From the NCBI RefSeq assembly GCF_000024165.1, contig NC_013194.1, forward strand, positions 1,302,001-1,366,000: DNA of 64,000 nucleotides, read 5' to 3'. The notes beneath the pieces are model-generated. The model worked only from the letters and a program-made list of their open reading frames with translations, was not told where the DNA came from and ran no database searches. Source of the stretch: Accumulibacter phosphatis. GTDB taxonomy: Bacteria > Pseudomonadota > Gammaproteobacteria > Burkholderiales > Rhodocyclaceae. How positions within the stretch are numbered: position 1 is the first letter of the stretch; each line of letters begins with the position of its first letter. The position numbers and the translations under genes were made by a program. Shown here piece by piece: positions 27,046 through 34,871 of the stretch.

Positions 27046-29102
27046 AGCGCTTCTGGCTGATCGCTGCTCTCCTGCCTGTCCTGCTGCTGCCTACAGGGGC
27101 CGGGGCGGCGCCGGCCTTGGACCTCGCGGTGACGCTCGATCCCGGTACGCGGCGACTCGAAGTGGTCGCCGAACTGCCCGTTGCCGGGCGGAGCTTCGCG
27201 TTCGAACTGCACGAATCCTTGACCGTCAGCCAGGCCACGGCGGCCGGCCGGGTCATTGGGCTGGCCGATGCGGTCGGCCGCCGCGGCGAGGAGTCGCGCG
27301 GCCCTACCCGTTTGTGGCGCCTCGTCTTGCCGGCCGGCAGCGAGCGGCTGCGCATCGCCTACGCCGGTACGCTGCCGGCGACCGAGCTGCGCCGCGACCA
27401 CCGACAAGTGCTGCGCGGATTGCCGCCGATGGCGGCTCCCGAGGGTTCGTTTCTGCCTGCCGGCAGCGCCTGGTATCCGCAGCCGCCGGCCGCGCTGTTC
27501 GACTACCGTGTGCGCCTTTCGCTGCCCGGCGAGCAGCGCGCGCTCGTTGCCGGCCGCTTGCTCGGTGAGCGGCTACCGACCGGCGCTGGCGATCGTTACG
27601 AGGCCGAGTTCGAGTTCCCGCAAGGCACCGACGGCATCGACCTGATGGCCGGGCCGTGGCGCGTACGCGAGCGTCTGGTGGCGCGTGCGGGTGCGCCGGC
27701 TCTGCGCCTGCGCACTTACTTTCCGGCCGAGCTCGACGCCGAGCCGGGGCTTGCCGAGGGCTACCTCGCCGACAGCGAGCACTATATTGCCCGCTATAGC
27801 AGCCTGATCGGTGCCTATCCGTATGACGCTTTCTCGATTGTCGCCAGCCCGCTGCCGACCGGCTTCGGCATGCCGACGCTGACCTATCTCGGCGTGGATG
27901 TCCTGCGCCTGCCTTTCATCCGCGCCACTTCCCTGGGCCATGAAATTCTCCACAACTGGTGGGGAAACGGCGTTTATGGCGACGCGCGCAGCGGCAACTG
28001 GAGCGAGGGGCTGACCACCTTTCTCGCCGATTACGCCTACAGCGAGGAGCGTTCGGCGGCGGCCGCGCGCGACATGCGTCTCGCCTGGCTGCGCGATGCC
28101 GCGGCACTGCCGGCGAGCGAGCAGCCGGCGCTGCGCGACTTCCGTTCGCGACGCCATGGGGCCGAGGCGGCCGTCGGCTACGGCAAGGGGGCGATGCTGT
28201 TCCTGATGCTGCGCGACCGCATCGGCGAGGTGGCCTTCCAGAAGGGTCTGCGCGATTTCTGGCAGACGCAGCGCTTCCGCCGGGCCGACTGGGACGACCT
28301 GCGCCGCGCTTTCGAGCGCTCCTCGGGGCACGACCTGCGTCCTTTCTTCGCGCAGTGGCTGAATTCGCGGCAATTGCCTGAGGTGACGGCCGCTGACGCC
28401 GTGGTCAGCCGTTCTGCCGTCGGCCATCGCCTGCGCCTGACGCTGCGTCAGGCGAACCCGCCGCTGACGCTGCGGGTGCCGGTCGACATCGCCGCCGGCG
28501 AGCGGCGCGTCGTGCGTTGGGTCGAGTTGGACGGCGCGCGCAGGATCGTCGACCTCGACCTCGACTTCCGTCCGCAGCAACTGCGCCTGGATCCCGACGC
28601 GCGCGTCTGGCGTCGGCTCGATGTCGCTGAACAGCCGCCCATTCTGCGCCGCTGGCTCGGCGCCCTGAAGCCGCGCTGGGCCGTGGTCGGCGGCGATGCC
28701 GAATTTCGCAAGGCGGCGGAGGTCGTCGTCAGTCGGTTTTTCGAGCGCCCGGCGACGCCGCTTGCCGTGTCGGACCTGAAGTCGGTGTTGGCTGACGACG
28801 GGATGGTAATGCTCATCGGCACACCGACAGAGGTCGATGCAGCGCTCTCCGCGTCGGGCTTGCCGAAGCAGTCGGAAGCCCTGGGCAAGAAAGGCGGGCG
28901 CGGTTCGGCGCGGGTGTGGACGAGCGCGCGCGGGCCGCTGCTCGCGGTGGCCGCGGACGATGCGGTGGCGCTACGCGCGCTGGCGCGGCCACTGCCGCAC
29001 TACGGCGGGCAGAGCTGGCTGGTGTTCGAGGGCGGGCGAGCCGTCGAGCGCGGGCTGTGGCCAGCGCAGGCGCCCGTGCTCGGTGTGCGCAGCGAAAAGT
29101 AG
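27042..29102 (+). CDS. M1-like zinc metallopeptidase, exported
   Basis: The 686-residue protein has a signal peptide (MKRFWLIAALLPVLLLPTGAGA). A gluzincin active site follows: HEILH at residues 300-304, with the third zinc ligand in NWSEGL 18 residues after the second His. That is one residue shorter than classical aminopeptidase N and, as I recall, usual for a bacterial M1 subgroup with GNW-EGLT. The segment PLPTGFGMPTLTYLG stands where M1 enzymes have the GAMEN exopeptidase loop, so classical aminopeptidase specificity is doubtful. It is coupled to the ChaN-PDZ gene by a 4-bp overlap. It probably processes peptides in the periplasm. Confidence 0.88.
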   Translation: MKRFWLIAALLPVLLLPTGAGAAPALDLAVTLDPGTRRLEVVAELPVAGRSFAFELHESLTVSQATAAGRVIGLADAVGRRGEESRGPTRLWRLVLPAGSERLRIAYAGTLPATELRRDHRQVLRGLPPMAAPEGSFLPAGSAWYPQPPAALFDYRVRLSLPGEQRALVAGRLLGERLPTGAGDRYEAEFEFPQGTDGIDLMAGPWRVRERLVARAGAPALRLRTYFPAELDAEPGLAEGYLADSEHYIARYSSLIGAYPYDAFSIVASPLPTGFGMPTLTYLGVDVLRLPFIRATSLGHEILHNWWGNGVYGDARSGNWSEGLTTFLADYAYSEERSAAAARDMRLAWLRDAAALPASEQPALRDFRSRRHGAEAAVGYGKGAMLFLMLRDRIGEVAFQKGLRDFWQTQRFRRADWDDLRRAFERSSGHDLRPFFAQWLNSRQLPEVTAADAVVSRSAVGHRLRLTLRQANPPLTLRVPVDIAAGERRVVRWVELDGARRIVDLDLDFRPQQLRLDPDARVWRRLDVAEQPPILRRWLGALKPRWAVVGGDAEFRKAAEVVVSRFFERPATPLAVSDLKSVLADDGMVMLIGTPTEVDAALSASGLPKQSEALGKKGGRGSARVWTSARGPLLAVAADDAVALRALARPLPHYGGQSWLVFEGGRAVERGLWPAQAPVLGVRSEK

Positions 29103-29198
29103 GCTGCGGATCGCTGTCGGCGTGCGCACGCATCGAGGGCATTGGACCCGTTAGAGCGCAGCGGAACAACGCGATGGCGATGAGGCGATGGCGAGGGC

Positions 29199-29232
29199 TA
29201 TACTTGCACGAATCGCACGATTCGCACGATTT
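29199..29232 (+). promoter_or_regulatory. Candidate -10 box and three 9-bp direct repeats upstream of hsp20
   Basis: TATACT (29199-29204) is followed at once by GCACGAATC, GCACGATTC and GCACGATTT (29206-29232). The first two repeats also make the inverted repeat CGAATC/GATTCG. No consensus -35 or heat-shock sigma-32 promoter is seen. The repeats would overlap the start site, so they may be an operator. Confidence 0.35.
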
Positions 29233-29280
29233 CTACGACGGGGCGGCAGTAGGCGCGAGTTTCAGGGGAGGGTTCGGCCA

Positions 29281-29682
29281 ATGCGATCTCATGACCAGAG
29301 TCTCTGGGTTTGGGCGGAAGCGCTCGATCTTCTCCGAGCTGGCGAGCAACTGCAGCGCCGGTTCTTCACGCTGGCTGGCCTGCAGTCGGTTACCTGCTGG
29401 GTTCCCGCCGTCGATGTCTATGACGAGGGCGATGAACTCAAGGTGGTCGTCGCTCTGCCGGGCGTCGACTCGGGGCACCTGGAGGTTCTCGTCGACGACG
29501 AGGGACTGGCCGTGCGCGGCGAGCGCCCGATGCCGTCGACGTCGCAGCATGCCGCCATCCATCGCCTGGAGATCCCTTACGGCAGGTTCGAGCGCCGGAT
29601 CGAGTTGCCCGGCCGGGACTTTCACGTGCACGAGCAGTTCCTTGAGAACGGCTGTCTGGTGGTCGTCCTCCGTCAACCCTGA
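29281..29682 (+). CDS. Small heat shock protein, Hsp20/alpha-crystallin family
   Basis: The 133-residue cytoplasmic chaperone holds unfolding proteins without ATP. The alpha-crystallin domain covers about residues 38-130: VPAVDVYDEGDELKVVVALP, GLAVRGERP, HRLEIPYGRFERRIELPG and the C-terminal strand GCLVVVLRQP. It lacks a long C-terminal tail with the I-x-I/V oligomerisation motif. The ATG at 29281 has GGGGAGGG 8 nt upstream. The lon start codon follows the stop immediately (TGAATG), so sHsp and Lon are produced together, consistent with handing aggregates to the protease. Confidence 0.92.
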   Translation: MRSHDQSLWVWAEALDLLRAGEQLQRRFFTLAGLQSVTCWVPAVDVYDEGDELKVVVALPGVDSGHLEVLVDDEGLAVRGERPMPSTSQHAAIHRLEIPYGRFERRIELPGRDFHVHEQFLENGCLVVVLRQP

Positions 29683-32070
29683 ATGAGTGGGGACAACATG
29701 CCGACCGACAGGTCCGACCGGAATCGCGACCGCGTCGCGACAGGAGCCAGCATCCTGGTGATCCCCGAGGATGCGATGGTCATCGTGCCGGTACGCAACG
29801 TCGTGCTGTTTCCCGGAATGATCCTGCCGCTGACCATCGGCCGCGAACAGCCGATCCTCGCCGCCCAGCAGGCGGTGAAGACGGAGCGGCCGGTGGGCAT
29901 CCTCCTGCAGCGCGACGCCGGGGTCGAGGTGCCGGGCCCTGACGATCTTTGTCTGGTCGGTACGGTAGCCAACATCCTGCGCTACGTCACCCTGCCCGAC
30001 AACACACATGTCATCGTCTGCCAGGGGCTACAGCGCTTTCGCATCGCCGAATACCTTTCGGGCTATCCGTTCCCGGTGGCGCGCATCGGTCGCATCGACG
30101 AACCCGAGGCGATCGACAGCGAAGTGGAAGCGCGCACCATCCAGCTCAGGGAACGAGCGCTCGAAGTCCTGCAGTTTCTGCCGCAGGTCTCGCAGGAATT
30201 GCTCGGCGCCGTGAAGAGTCTCGTCCAGCCCGGAGCATTGACCGACCTGGTGGCGAGTGTGGCGGAGATCAAGATCGCCGAGCGGCAGCAGGTCCTCGAG
30301 ACCATCGACCTCAGGCGACGACTCGACCTTGTGCTCGGCTGTCTGCAGCGGCGGCTCGAGGTGCTGCGGCTGTCGCGCGAGATCGACGAGCGTGCCAAGG
30401 CCAGCATCGACCAGCATCAGCGCGAATACCTGCTGCGCGAGCAGTTGAAGTCGATCCAGAAGGAACTCGGTGAGGGTGACGCCGGCAACAGCAGCGAGAT
30501 CGAAGCACTGCGCAAGGCCATCGCCGAGGCGGAGATGCCCGAGGAGGTGGCGACCCAGGCCAACAAGGAACTCAAGCGCCTCGAACGCATGTCCGACGGC
30601 TCCGCCGAATCCTCGATGATCCGCGCCTATCTGGACTGGCTGGTCGAGTTGCCCTGGAAGGAACCCGAGCCGGATCGCATCGAGATCGGCGAAGCGCGCC
30701 GCATTCTCGAGGGCGATCACTTCGGCCTCGACCAGATCAAGAAGCGGATCATCGAGTTTCTCGCCGTGCGCAAGCTCAATCCCGGTGGGCACGGGCCAAT
30801 CCTTTGCTTCGTCGGGCCGCCGGGAGTCGGCAAGACCTCGCTCGGCCAGTCCATTGCCAGGGCGCTGGGGAGGAAGTTCGTGCGTGCCTCCCTCGGCGGT
30901 TGTCACGACGAGGCCGAGATCCGTGGCCACCGACGCACCTATATCGGCGCCCTGCCCGGCAACATCATTCAGGCGATCCGCAAGGCTGGATCGCGGGGCT
31001 GCGTGATGATGCTCGACGAGATCGACAAGCTGGGCAGCGGCATCCAGGGCGACCCGTCGGCGGCGCTGCTCGAGGTGCTCGATCCGGAACAGAACAATAC
31101 CTTTCGCGACAACTACCTGGCGCTGCCCTACGACCTGTCGCGGATGCTGTTCATCACCACGGCGAATGTGCTGGACAACATCCCCGGCCCCTTGCGTGAC
31201 CGCATGGAAATCATCCAGTTGCCCGGTTACACGCAGGAGGAGAAGCGGGAGATCGCCCGCCGCTATCTCGTCGGCCGGCAGATCGTCCAGAATGGCCTCA
31301 AGGAAGGGCAGATCGAGTTTTCCGACGCCTCCCTGACGGCGATCATCCGTGACTACACGCGCGAAGCCGGCGTCCGCTCGCTCGAGCGGCAGATTGGCGC
31401 CGTCTGTCGACGCGCTGCAGTGAACATTGCCGAGGGAACGCTGAACGCGATGCAGGTGGAGGAGAACGATCTGCCGGCAATTCTCGGGCCGGGCAAGTAC
31501 GACAACGAAGTCGCGCTGCGCACCGGCGAGGCCGGGGTGGCGACCGGACTGGCGTGGACGCCGGTCGGCGGCGACATCCTGTTCATCGAAGCCAGTCGCA
31601 CCAGTGGCGACGGCAAGCTGATCCTCACCGGTCAACTCGGCGAGGTGATGAAGGAGTCGGCGCAGGCGGCGCTGACCCTGGCGAAAACGCGTGCGGCCAG
31701 CCTCGGGCTCGATCCCGCCGGCTTCGAGAAGGTCAACGTGCATGTCCACGTCCCGGCTGGAGCGATCCCGAAGGACGGTCCGAGCGCCGGGGTGGCGATG
31801 TTCATCGCGCTCGCCTCCCTCTTTGCCGAGCGTCCGGTGCGCAACGACACCGCCATGACCGGCGAGATCAGCCTGCGCGGCCTCGTCCTGCCGGTCGGCG
31901 GGATCAAGGACAAGGTGCTCGCCGCCATGCGCGCCGGCATCCAGCGGGTGATGCTGCCGGCGCGGAATCGCCGGGACCTCGAGGAAGTGCCGGCGGAGGC
32001 GAAGGAGAAACTCGAATTCATCTTTCTCGAGAATGTCGACGACGCGGTGCGCAATGCCATGCCGCGATGA
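29683..32070 (+). CDS. lon: ATP-dependent Lon protease (LonA type)
   Basis: Lon degrades damaged and regulatory proteins in the cytoplasm. The 795-residue protein has the N-terminal substrate domain (VPVRNVVLFPGMILPLTIGR). A coiled linker is followed by the AAA+ module with Walker A GPPGVGKTS at about residue 378, then MMLDEIDKLGSG. The protease domain has Ser701 in GPSAGVAMF and Lys744 in GGIKDKVLAA. The usual GGVRDEAEIRGH loop reads GGCHDEAEIRGH here. The ATG at 29683 directly abuts the hsp20 stop; MPTDR at 29698 has a better GGGGA site and may be the true start (790 residues). It may be a second Lon beside a housekeeping copy elsewhere; the window cannot show that. Confidence 0.95.
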   Translation: MSGDNMPTDRSDRNRDRVATGASILVIPEDAMVIVPVRNVVLFPGMILPLTIGREQPILAAQQAVKTERPVGILLQRDAGVEVPGPDDLCLVGTVANILRYVTLPDNTHVIVCQGLQRFRIAEYLSGYPFPVARIGRIDEPEAIDSEVEARTIQLRERALEVLQFLPQVSQELLGAVKSLVQPGALTDLVASVAEIKIAERQQVLETIDLRRRLDLVLGCLQRRLEVLRLSREIDERAKASIDQHQREYLLREQLKSIQKELGEGDAGNSSEIEALRKAIAEAEMPEEVATQANKELKRLERMSDGSAESSMIRAYLDWLVELPWKEPEPDRIEIGEARRILEGDHFGLDQIKKRIIEFLAVRKLNPGGHGPILCFVGPPGVGKTSLGQSIARALGRKFVRASLGGCHDEAEIRGHRRTYIGALPGNIIQAIRKAGSRGCVMMLDEIDKLGSGIQGDPSAALLEVLDPEQNNTFRDNYLALPYDLSRMLFITTANVLDNIPGPLRDRMEIIQLPGYTQEEKREIARRYLVGRQIVQNGLKEGQIEFSDASLTAIIRDYTREAGVRSLERQIGAVCRRAAVNIAEGTLNAMQVEENDLPAILGPGKYDNEVALRTGEAGVATGLAWTPVGGDILFIEASRTSGDGKLILTGQLGEVMKESAQAALTLAKTRAASLGLDPAGFEKVNVHVHVPAGAIPKDGPSAGVAMFIALASLFAERPVRNDTAMTGEISLRGLVLPVGGIKDKVLAAMRAGIQRVMLPARNRRDLEEVPAEAKEKLEFIFLENVDDAVRNAMPR

Positions 32071-32137
32071 TCGCTCGGCGCTGCCGCATGCCGTGCCGAA
32101 ATCTGTTGCATCGACATTCCGGGAGAAGGGGGCGGAG

Positions 32138-32557
32138 ATGCGAAGGCGAAAGTTGAGCTTGTCGGCTGGCCTGTTGATGCTGTGCCTCGGTTGCACTGTC
32201 GGCGTGCCGGCGCGCGTGCTTGCTGCCGAGGTCATCCATGTCAGTCTCGGCATCGGCGACGACGACCCGATCGAAATCGAGATGATGCGGCGCCTGCACA
32301 ACCTGCAACTCGTCTTCGCCTTGAAAGGCAGCGGCTCCTATCTCGCCGATGTCAGGGTCACGCTGCACGGTGCGGGCGGTGAGACGGTCCTCGTGGCACG
32401 TTCGCCCGGCCCGCTATTCTTCGCCACGCTGCGACCCGGTACCTACCGGATCGACGTCGAGTACCACGGCAAGCTCCTCAGCCGGACGACCAGCATTCCG
32501 CGCAGTGGTCGTCGCGATCTTTATTTCTACTGGGAAAGCGCGGCAAACGACCTATGA
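32138..32557 (+). CDS. Hypothetical exported protein with carboxypeptidase-regulatory-like (Ig-type) fold
   Basis: The 139-residue protein has a signal peptide (RRRKLSLSAGLLMLCLGCTVG to about ARVLAA). The mature part is beta-rich: GSGSYLADVRVTLHGAGG, FFATLRPGTYRIDVEYHGK and RRDLYFYWE, resembling a carboxypeptidase regulatory-like beta-sandwich. A cysteine in LGCTVG could be read as a lipobox, but the context is weak. AAGGGGG lies 5 nt before the ATG at 32138. It follows lon by 67 bp on the same strand and may be co-transcribed. Function unknown. Confidence 0.7.
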   Translation: MRRRKLSLSAGLLMLCLGCTVGVPARVLAAEVIHVSLGIGDDDPIEIEMMRRLHNLQLVFALKGSGSYLADVRVTLHGAGGETVLVARSPGPLFFATLRPGTYRIDVEYHGKLLSRTTSIPRSGRRDLYFYWESAANDL

Positions 32558-32640
32558 TGAATAGGCGGAGTTGTTTCCGTCGAGCCGCGGCAAACAACCT
32601 CGCAGGACGAGCCAGGGACAGCGTTTCCTGTCGCTGCAGC

Positions 32641-32648
32641 GAATTTTC
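32641..32648. repeat. Target site duplication, left copy
   Basis: GAATTTTC directly precedes the left inverted repeat of the IS1595-family element and is repeated exactly at 34339-34346 after the right end. An 8-bp duplication is normal for this family. Confidence 0.85.
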
Positions 32649-32671
32649 CGGCATTATGGAGCAGCCACCCC
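32649..32671 (+). repeat. Left terminal inverted repeat of the IS
   Basis: It starts CGGCATTATGGAGCAGCC and ends ACCCC. It pairs with 34316-34338 with a single mismatch at the third base. Confidence 0.9.
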
Positions 32672-32732
32672 CAGCGGCTGACGCTCAGCCCGGCGAAAAT
32701 TCTCTTGTTTTCAACGAACAGGAGCATTGTTC

Positions 32733-33167
32733 ATGGCGGAGAGCCACGTGGTTACGGCCCTGATCAGCAAGCGCGCCGAACTGGCTGGGCTGATCGAGCA
32801 TCATCAGAAGGAAATGGATCGTCTGGCGGATGATCTGGCCCACCTTGACGCCACCCTCAAGCTGTTTTCCCCGGAGATCGACCTGCGGACGATCCGGGTC
32901 AAGGCCCACCGGATGCGGAACCGTTTCTTCCGCCCGGGGGAATGCCAACGCCTGGTTCTGGACATCTTCCGCGAGGCTCAAGGCGCAGCGCTGAGCAGCC
33001 GCCAGATCGGCGAAGCGCTGACGGCACGCCGGGGTCTGGAAGCGACCACCGTCATGATCGAGCAGATGCGGAAGAACGCCATTGGCGTCGTGCATCGCCT
33101 GGAGCGTAGCGGCACCCTGATCCCTGCCGGCCGTGACGGGCACGGCGCCACCTGGGCGGTCGCCTGA
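32733..33167 (+). CDS. IS accessory protein with coiled coil and winged-helix-like C-terminus
   Basis: The 144-residue protein starts MAESHVVTALISKRAELAGL and is helical at first (residues about 5-45, heptad-like: LIEHHQKEMDRLADDLAHLD). A possible DNA-binding winged-helix region follows (residues about 60-140: LSSRQIGEALTARRGLEAT, then GVVHRLERSGTLIPAG). AGGAG lies 8 nt before the ATG. It lies wholly inside the IS, convergent with the transposase, so it is a passenger or transposition-regulating gene. Its function is not established; the wHTH reading is from pattern only. Confidence 0.75.
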   Translation: MAESHVVTALISKRAELAGLIEHHQKEMDRLADDLAHLDATLKLFSPEIDLRTIRVKAHRMRNRFFRPGECQRLVLDIFREAQGAALSSRQIGEALTARRGLEATTVMIEQMRKNAIGVVHRLERSGTLIPAGRDGHGATWAVA

Positions 33168-33172
33168 CGCTT

Positions 33173-34201
33173 TCACACCGCCAGGCTTTCCCCCAGTCGG
33201 TGGTTGCCCTGCCAGTACCCGCACCAATCCCGACTCACCAGGGCACGGGCGCACTTGCCGAGGATGTCCCGGAAGATGTCGCCGTTGCTCCAGCGCCGGG
33301 TGTCTTCCCGGTAGGCCATCTCGTTGGCGTAGTTGTCGAGGTACTTCGGAGCCGCCTTGTGGATCTGGCCGATGTGGAAACGGCGGAAGCGGGAGAAATA
33401 CGATTCCGCCAGGTTGTTGGTCGTGCCGTCATCGGCGCGGTACTCCTTGCCGTGGTTCACCCGGCGAACCTCGTACTTGGCAGCGAGCCGGTCGTAGGCG
33501 TCCGATTCGTCGGCACAGATCACCGCACCTGGCGCGATGTAGGCTGGCGCCAGTTTGCCGAGGTCGGCCTGGTTCTCATTCTTGACGATGAAGGTCAGCG
33601 TCTTCTTGGCCCCGGCGTTGCCGGCCTCTACCTCCGCCTCGGTGTGCGCCTGACGCATCACCAGGATGCAGCGCTTGTCCGGGTCTTGATTCTCTGCCAG
33701 GCGCCGGTCTACCCGGTCTTCCTTCTTGTTCTCCGGCCGGACCTTCCCGCCGACATACGCGCCATCCACGTGTATCTCGCCCTGCAGAGCGGATTCCTCC
33801 CGGCCCACCAGCAGGCTCTCCCGGATCTTGTGCAACAGCACGTAGGCAGTCTTGTGGGACACGCCCAGGTCGCGACCCACCTGCAGCGCGGAAATGCCCT
33901 TCACGGCGTTGGTGAACAGGATCACGGCCGCCAGGTACAGGCGCAGCGGCAGCTTGTGGAAGGCGAAAATCGTTCCGGACGTGACCGAGAAATCCTCCTG
34001 GCAGCCCGCACAACGCCAAATCTTGCGGGCCGGGCGAAAGTAGTGCCGGTGCGCCATGCCGCAGTGCGGGCAGACCACTTCCTCCCCGTCGCCCCAGCGC
34101 GCCTCGCGGAACAGGGTAAACGCGTCGTCGTCACTCATCGCCAGGACCTGAACCACGGACAGGGTACGGGCTTTGGCTTTCAGGAGGAAATGTAAACTCA
34201 T
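33173..34201 (-). CDS. IS1595 family transposase (ISXO2-like)
   Basis: The 342-residue transposase has an N-terminal zinc ribbon (CPHCGMAHRHYF, then WRCAGC). A helix-turn-helix follows (ISALQVGRDLGVSHKTAYVLL). The RNase-H-like catalytic core contains HVDGAYVGGKVRP (first Asp), CADESDAYDRLA (second Asp) and the late NNLAESYFSRFRRF block with the acidic/Asn position. It is full length. MSDDD at 34138 is an alternative start. It spans most of the element and reads towards the accessory gene. Confidence 0.93.
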   Translation of the reverse strand: MSLHFLLKAKARTLSVVQVLAMSDDDAFTLFREARWGDGEEVVCPHCGMAHRHYFRPARKIWRCAGCQEDFSVTSGTIFAFHKLPLRLYLAAVILFTNAVKGISALQVGRDLGVSHKTAYVLLHKIRESLLVGREESALQGEIHVDGAYVGGKVRPENKKEDRVDRRLAENQDPDKRCILVMRQAHTEAEVEAGNAGAKKTLTFIVKNENQADLGKLAPAYIAPGAVICADESDAYDRLAAKYEVRRVNHGKEYRADDGTTNNLAESYFSRFRRFHIGQIHKAAPKYLDNYANEMAYREDTRRWSNGDIFRDILGKCARALVSRDWCGYWQGNHRLGESLAV

Positions 34202-34315
34202 CGCACGGGCTCATGGGGTTGGGGCATGAGCCGCAGTGTAGGGCGCTATAGGCTCACAGAATGAGCTCGCCAGAAAGAACAGGGGCGGCGGCGTCGCCAA
34301 GCCCGGCGGACGAGT

Positions 34316-34338
34316 GGGGTGGCTGCTCCATAATGTCG
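34316..34338 (-). repeat. Right terminal inverted repeat of the IS
   Basis: Its reverse complement starts CGACATTATGGAGCAGCC. It is followed immediately by the second copy of the GAATTTTC duplication (34339-34346). Confidence 0.9.
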
Positions 34339-34363
34339 GAATTTTCCGGCAAGGAGGTTTGCC

Positions 34364-34867
34364 ATGATTACCAGATCAATTCCAGCGGGCTTTCAGCGGG
34401 TTCGCCGCGACCGCCTGCTGCAGGAAGAGCGGCATGACAGCTACAAAACCCGAGGAAAGCTTGCGGAGCCGACGGTCTGCCCGCACTGTGGCGCGGTGTT
34501 TCATGGTGGGCGATGGCAGTGGGGCATCAGTGCCCCCGAGGACGCCCAGCGGACAAGCTGCCCGGCGTGCCAGCGTGTGCAGGACCATTATCCGGCCGGC
34601 GTTGTCGTCCTCGAGGGCAGCTTCCTGCACAGTCACCGCGAGGAAATCAAGCACCTCGTTCTCAACGAGGCGGAGCGCGAAAGGGCCGGACACCCGCTGA
34701 AACGTGTGATGGCGATCGAAGAGAGCGACAGCGAGATGCGCGTGAGTACGACCGACATGCACCTTGCACGCGGTATCGGCGAAGCCGTACATCACGCCTA
34801 TCAGGGCGAACTGGAGTTTCACTACAACGCCGAAGACGCGCACTTGCGGGTCCACTGGGCGCGCTGA
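34364..34867 (+). CDS. BCAM0308 family protein (zinc-ribbon)
   Basis: The 167-residue protein has two CxxC pairs forming a zinc ribbon: VCPHCGAVFHGGRW and SCPACQRVQDHYPAG. It then has an alpha-beta domain (FLHSHREEIKHLVLNEAERE, GELEFHYNAEDAHLRVHW). I recognise the pattern as the BCAM0308 family, named after a Burkholderia cenocepacia gene in the low-oxygen-activated locus. Molecular function is unknown; nucleic-acid or ribosome binding is possible. AAGGAGG lies 7 nt before the ATG. The IS inserted just upstream, so its promoter may now be inside or beyond the element. Pcm follows with a 4-bp gap. Confidence 0.82.
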   Translation: MITRSIPAGFQRVRRDRLLQEERHDSYKTRGKLAEPTVCPHCGAVFHGGRWQWGISAPEDAQRTSCPACQRVQDHYPAGVVVLEGSFLHSHREEIKHLVLNEAERERAGHPLKRVMAIEESDSEMRVSTTDMHLARGIGEAVHHAYQGELEFHYNAEDAHLRVHWAR

Positions 34868-34871
34868 CGGC

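Larger units (their letters stand above)
32649..34338. mobile_element. Complete IS1595-family insertion sequence (1690 bp)
   Basis: The element is bounded by 23-bp terminal inverted repeats with one mismatch (CGRCATTATGGAGCAGCC...), and flanked by the 8-bp direct repeat GAATTTTC on both sides. Inside are a transposase (minus strand) and a small accessory gene (plus strand) in convergent orientation with only 5 bp between their stops. Both frames are intact and the duplication is perfect, so insertion is probably recent. It landed 17 bp before the ATG of the BCAM0308-family gene, just upstream of its ribosome-binding site, cutting that gene off from its original upstream region. Confidence 0.92.

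Noticed and set aside
30028..32301. 757-codon minus-strand frame opposite lon
   Set aside because: Lies antisense to the conserved Lon reading frame; composition is typical of codon-position bias.
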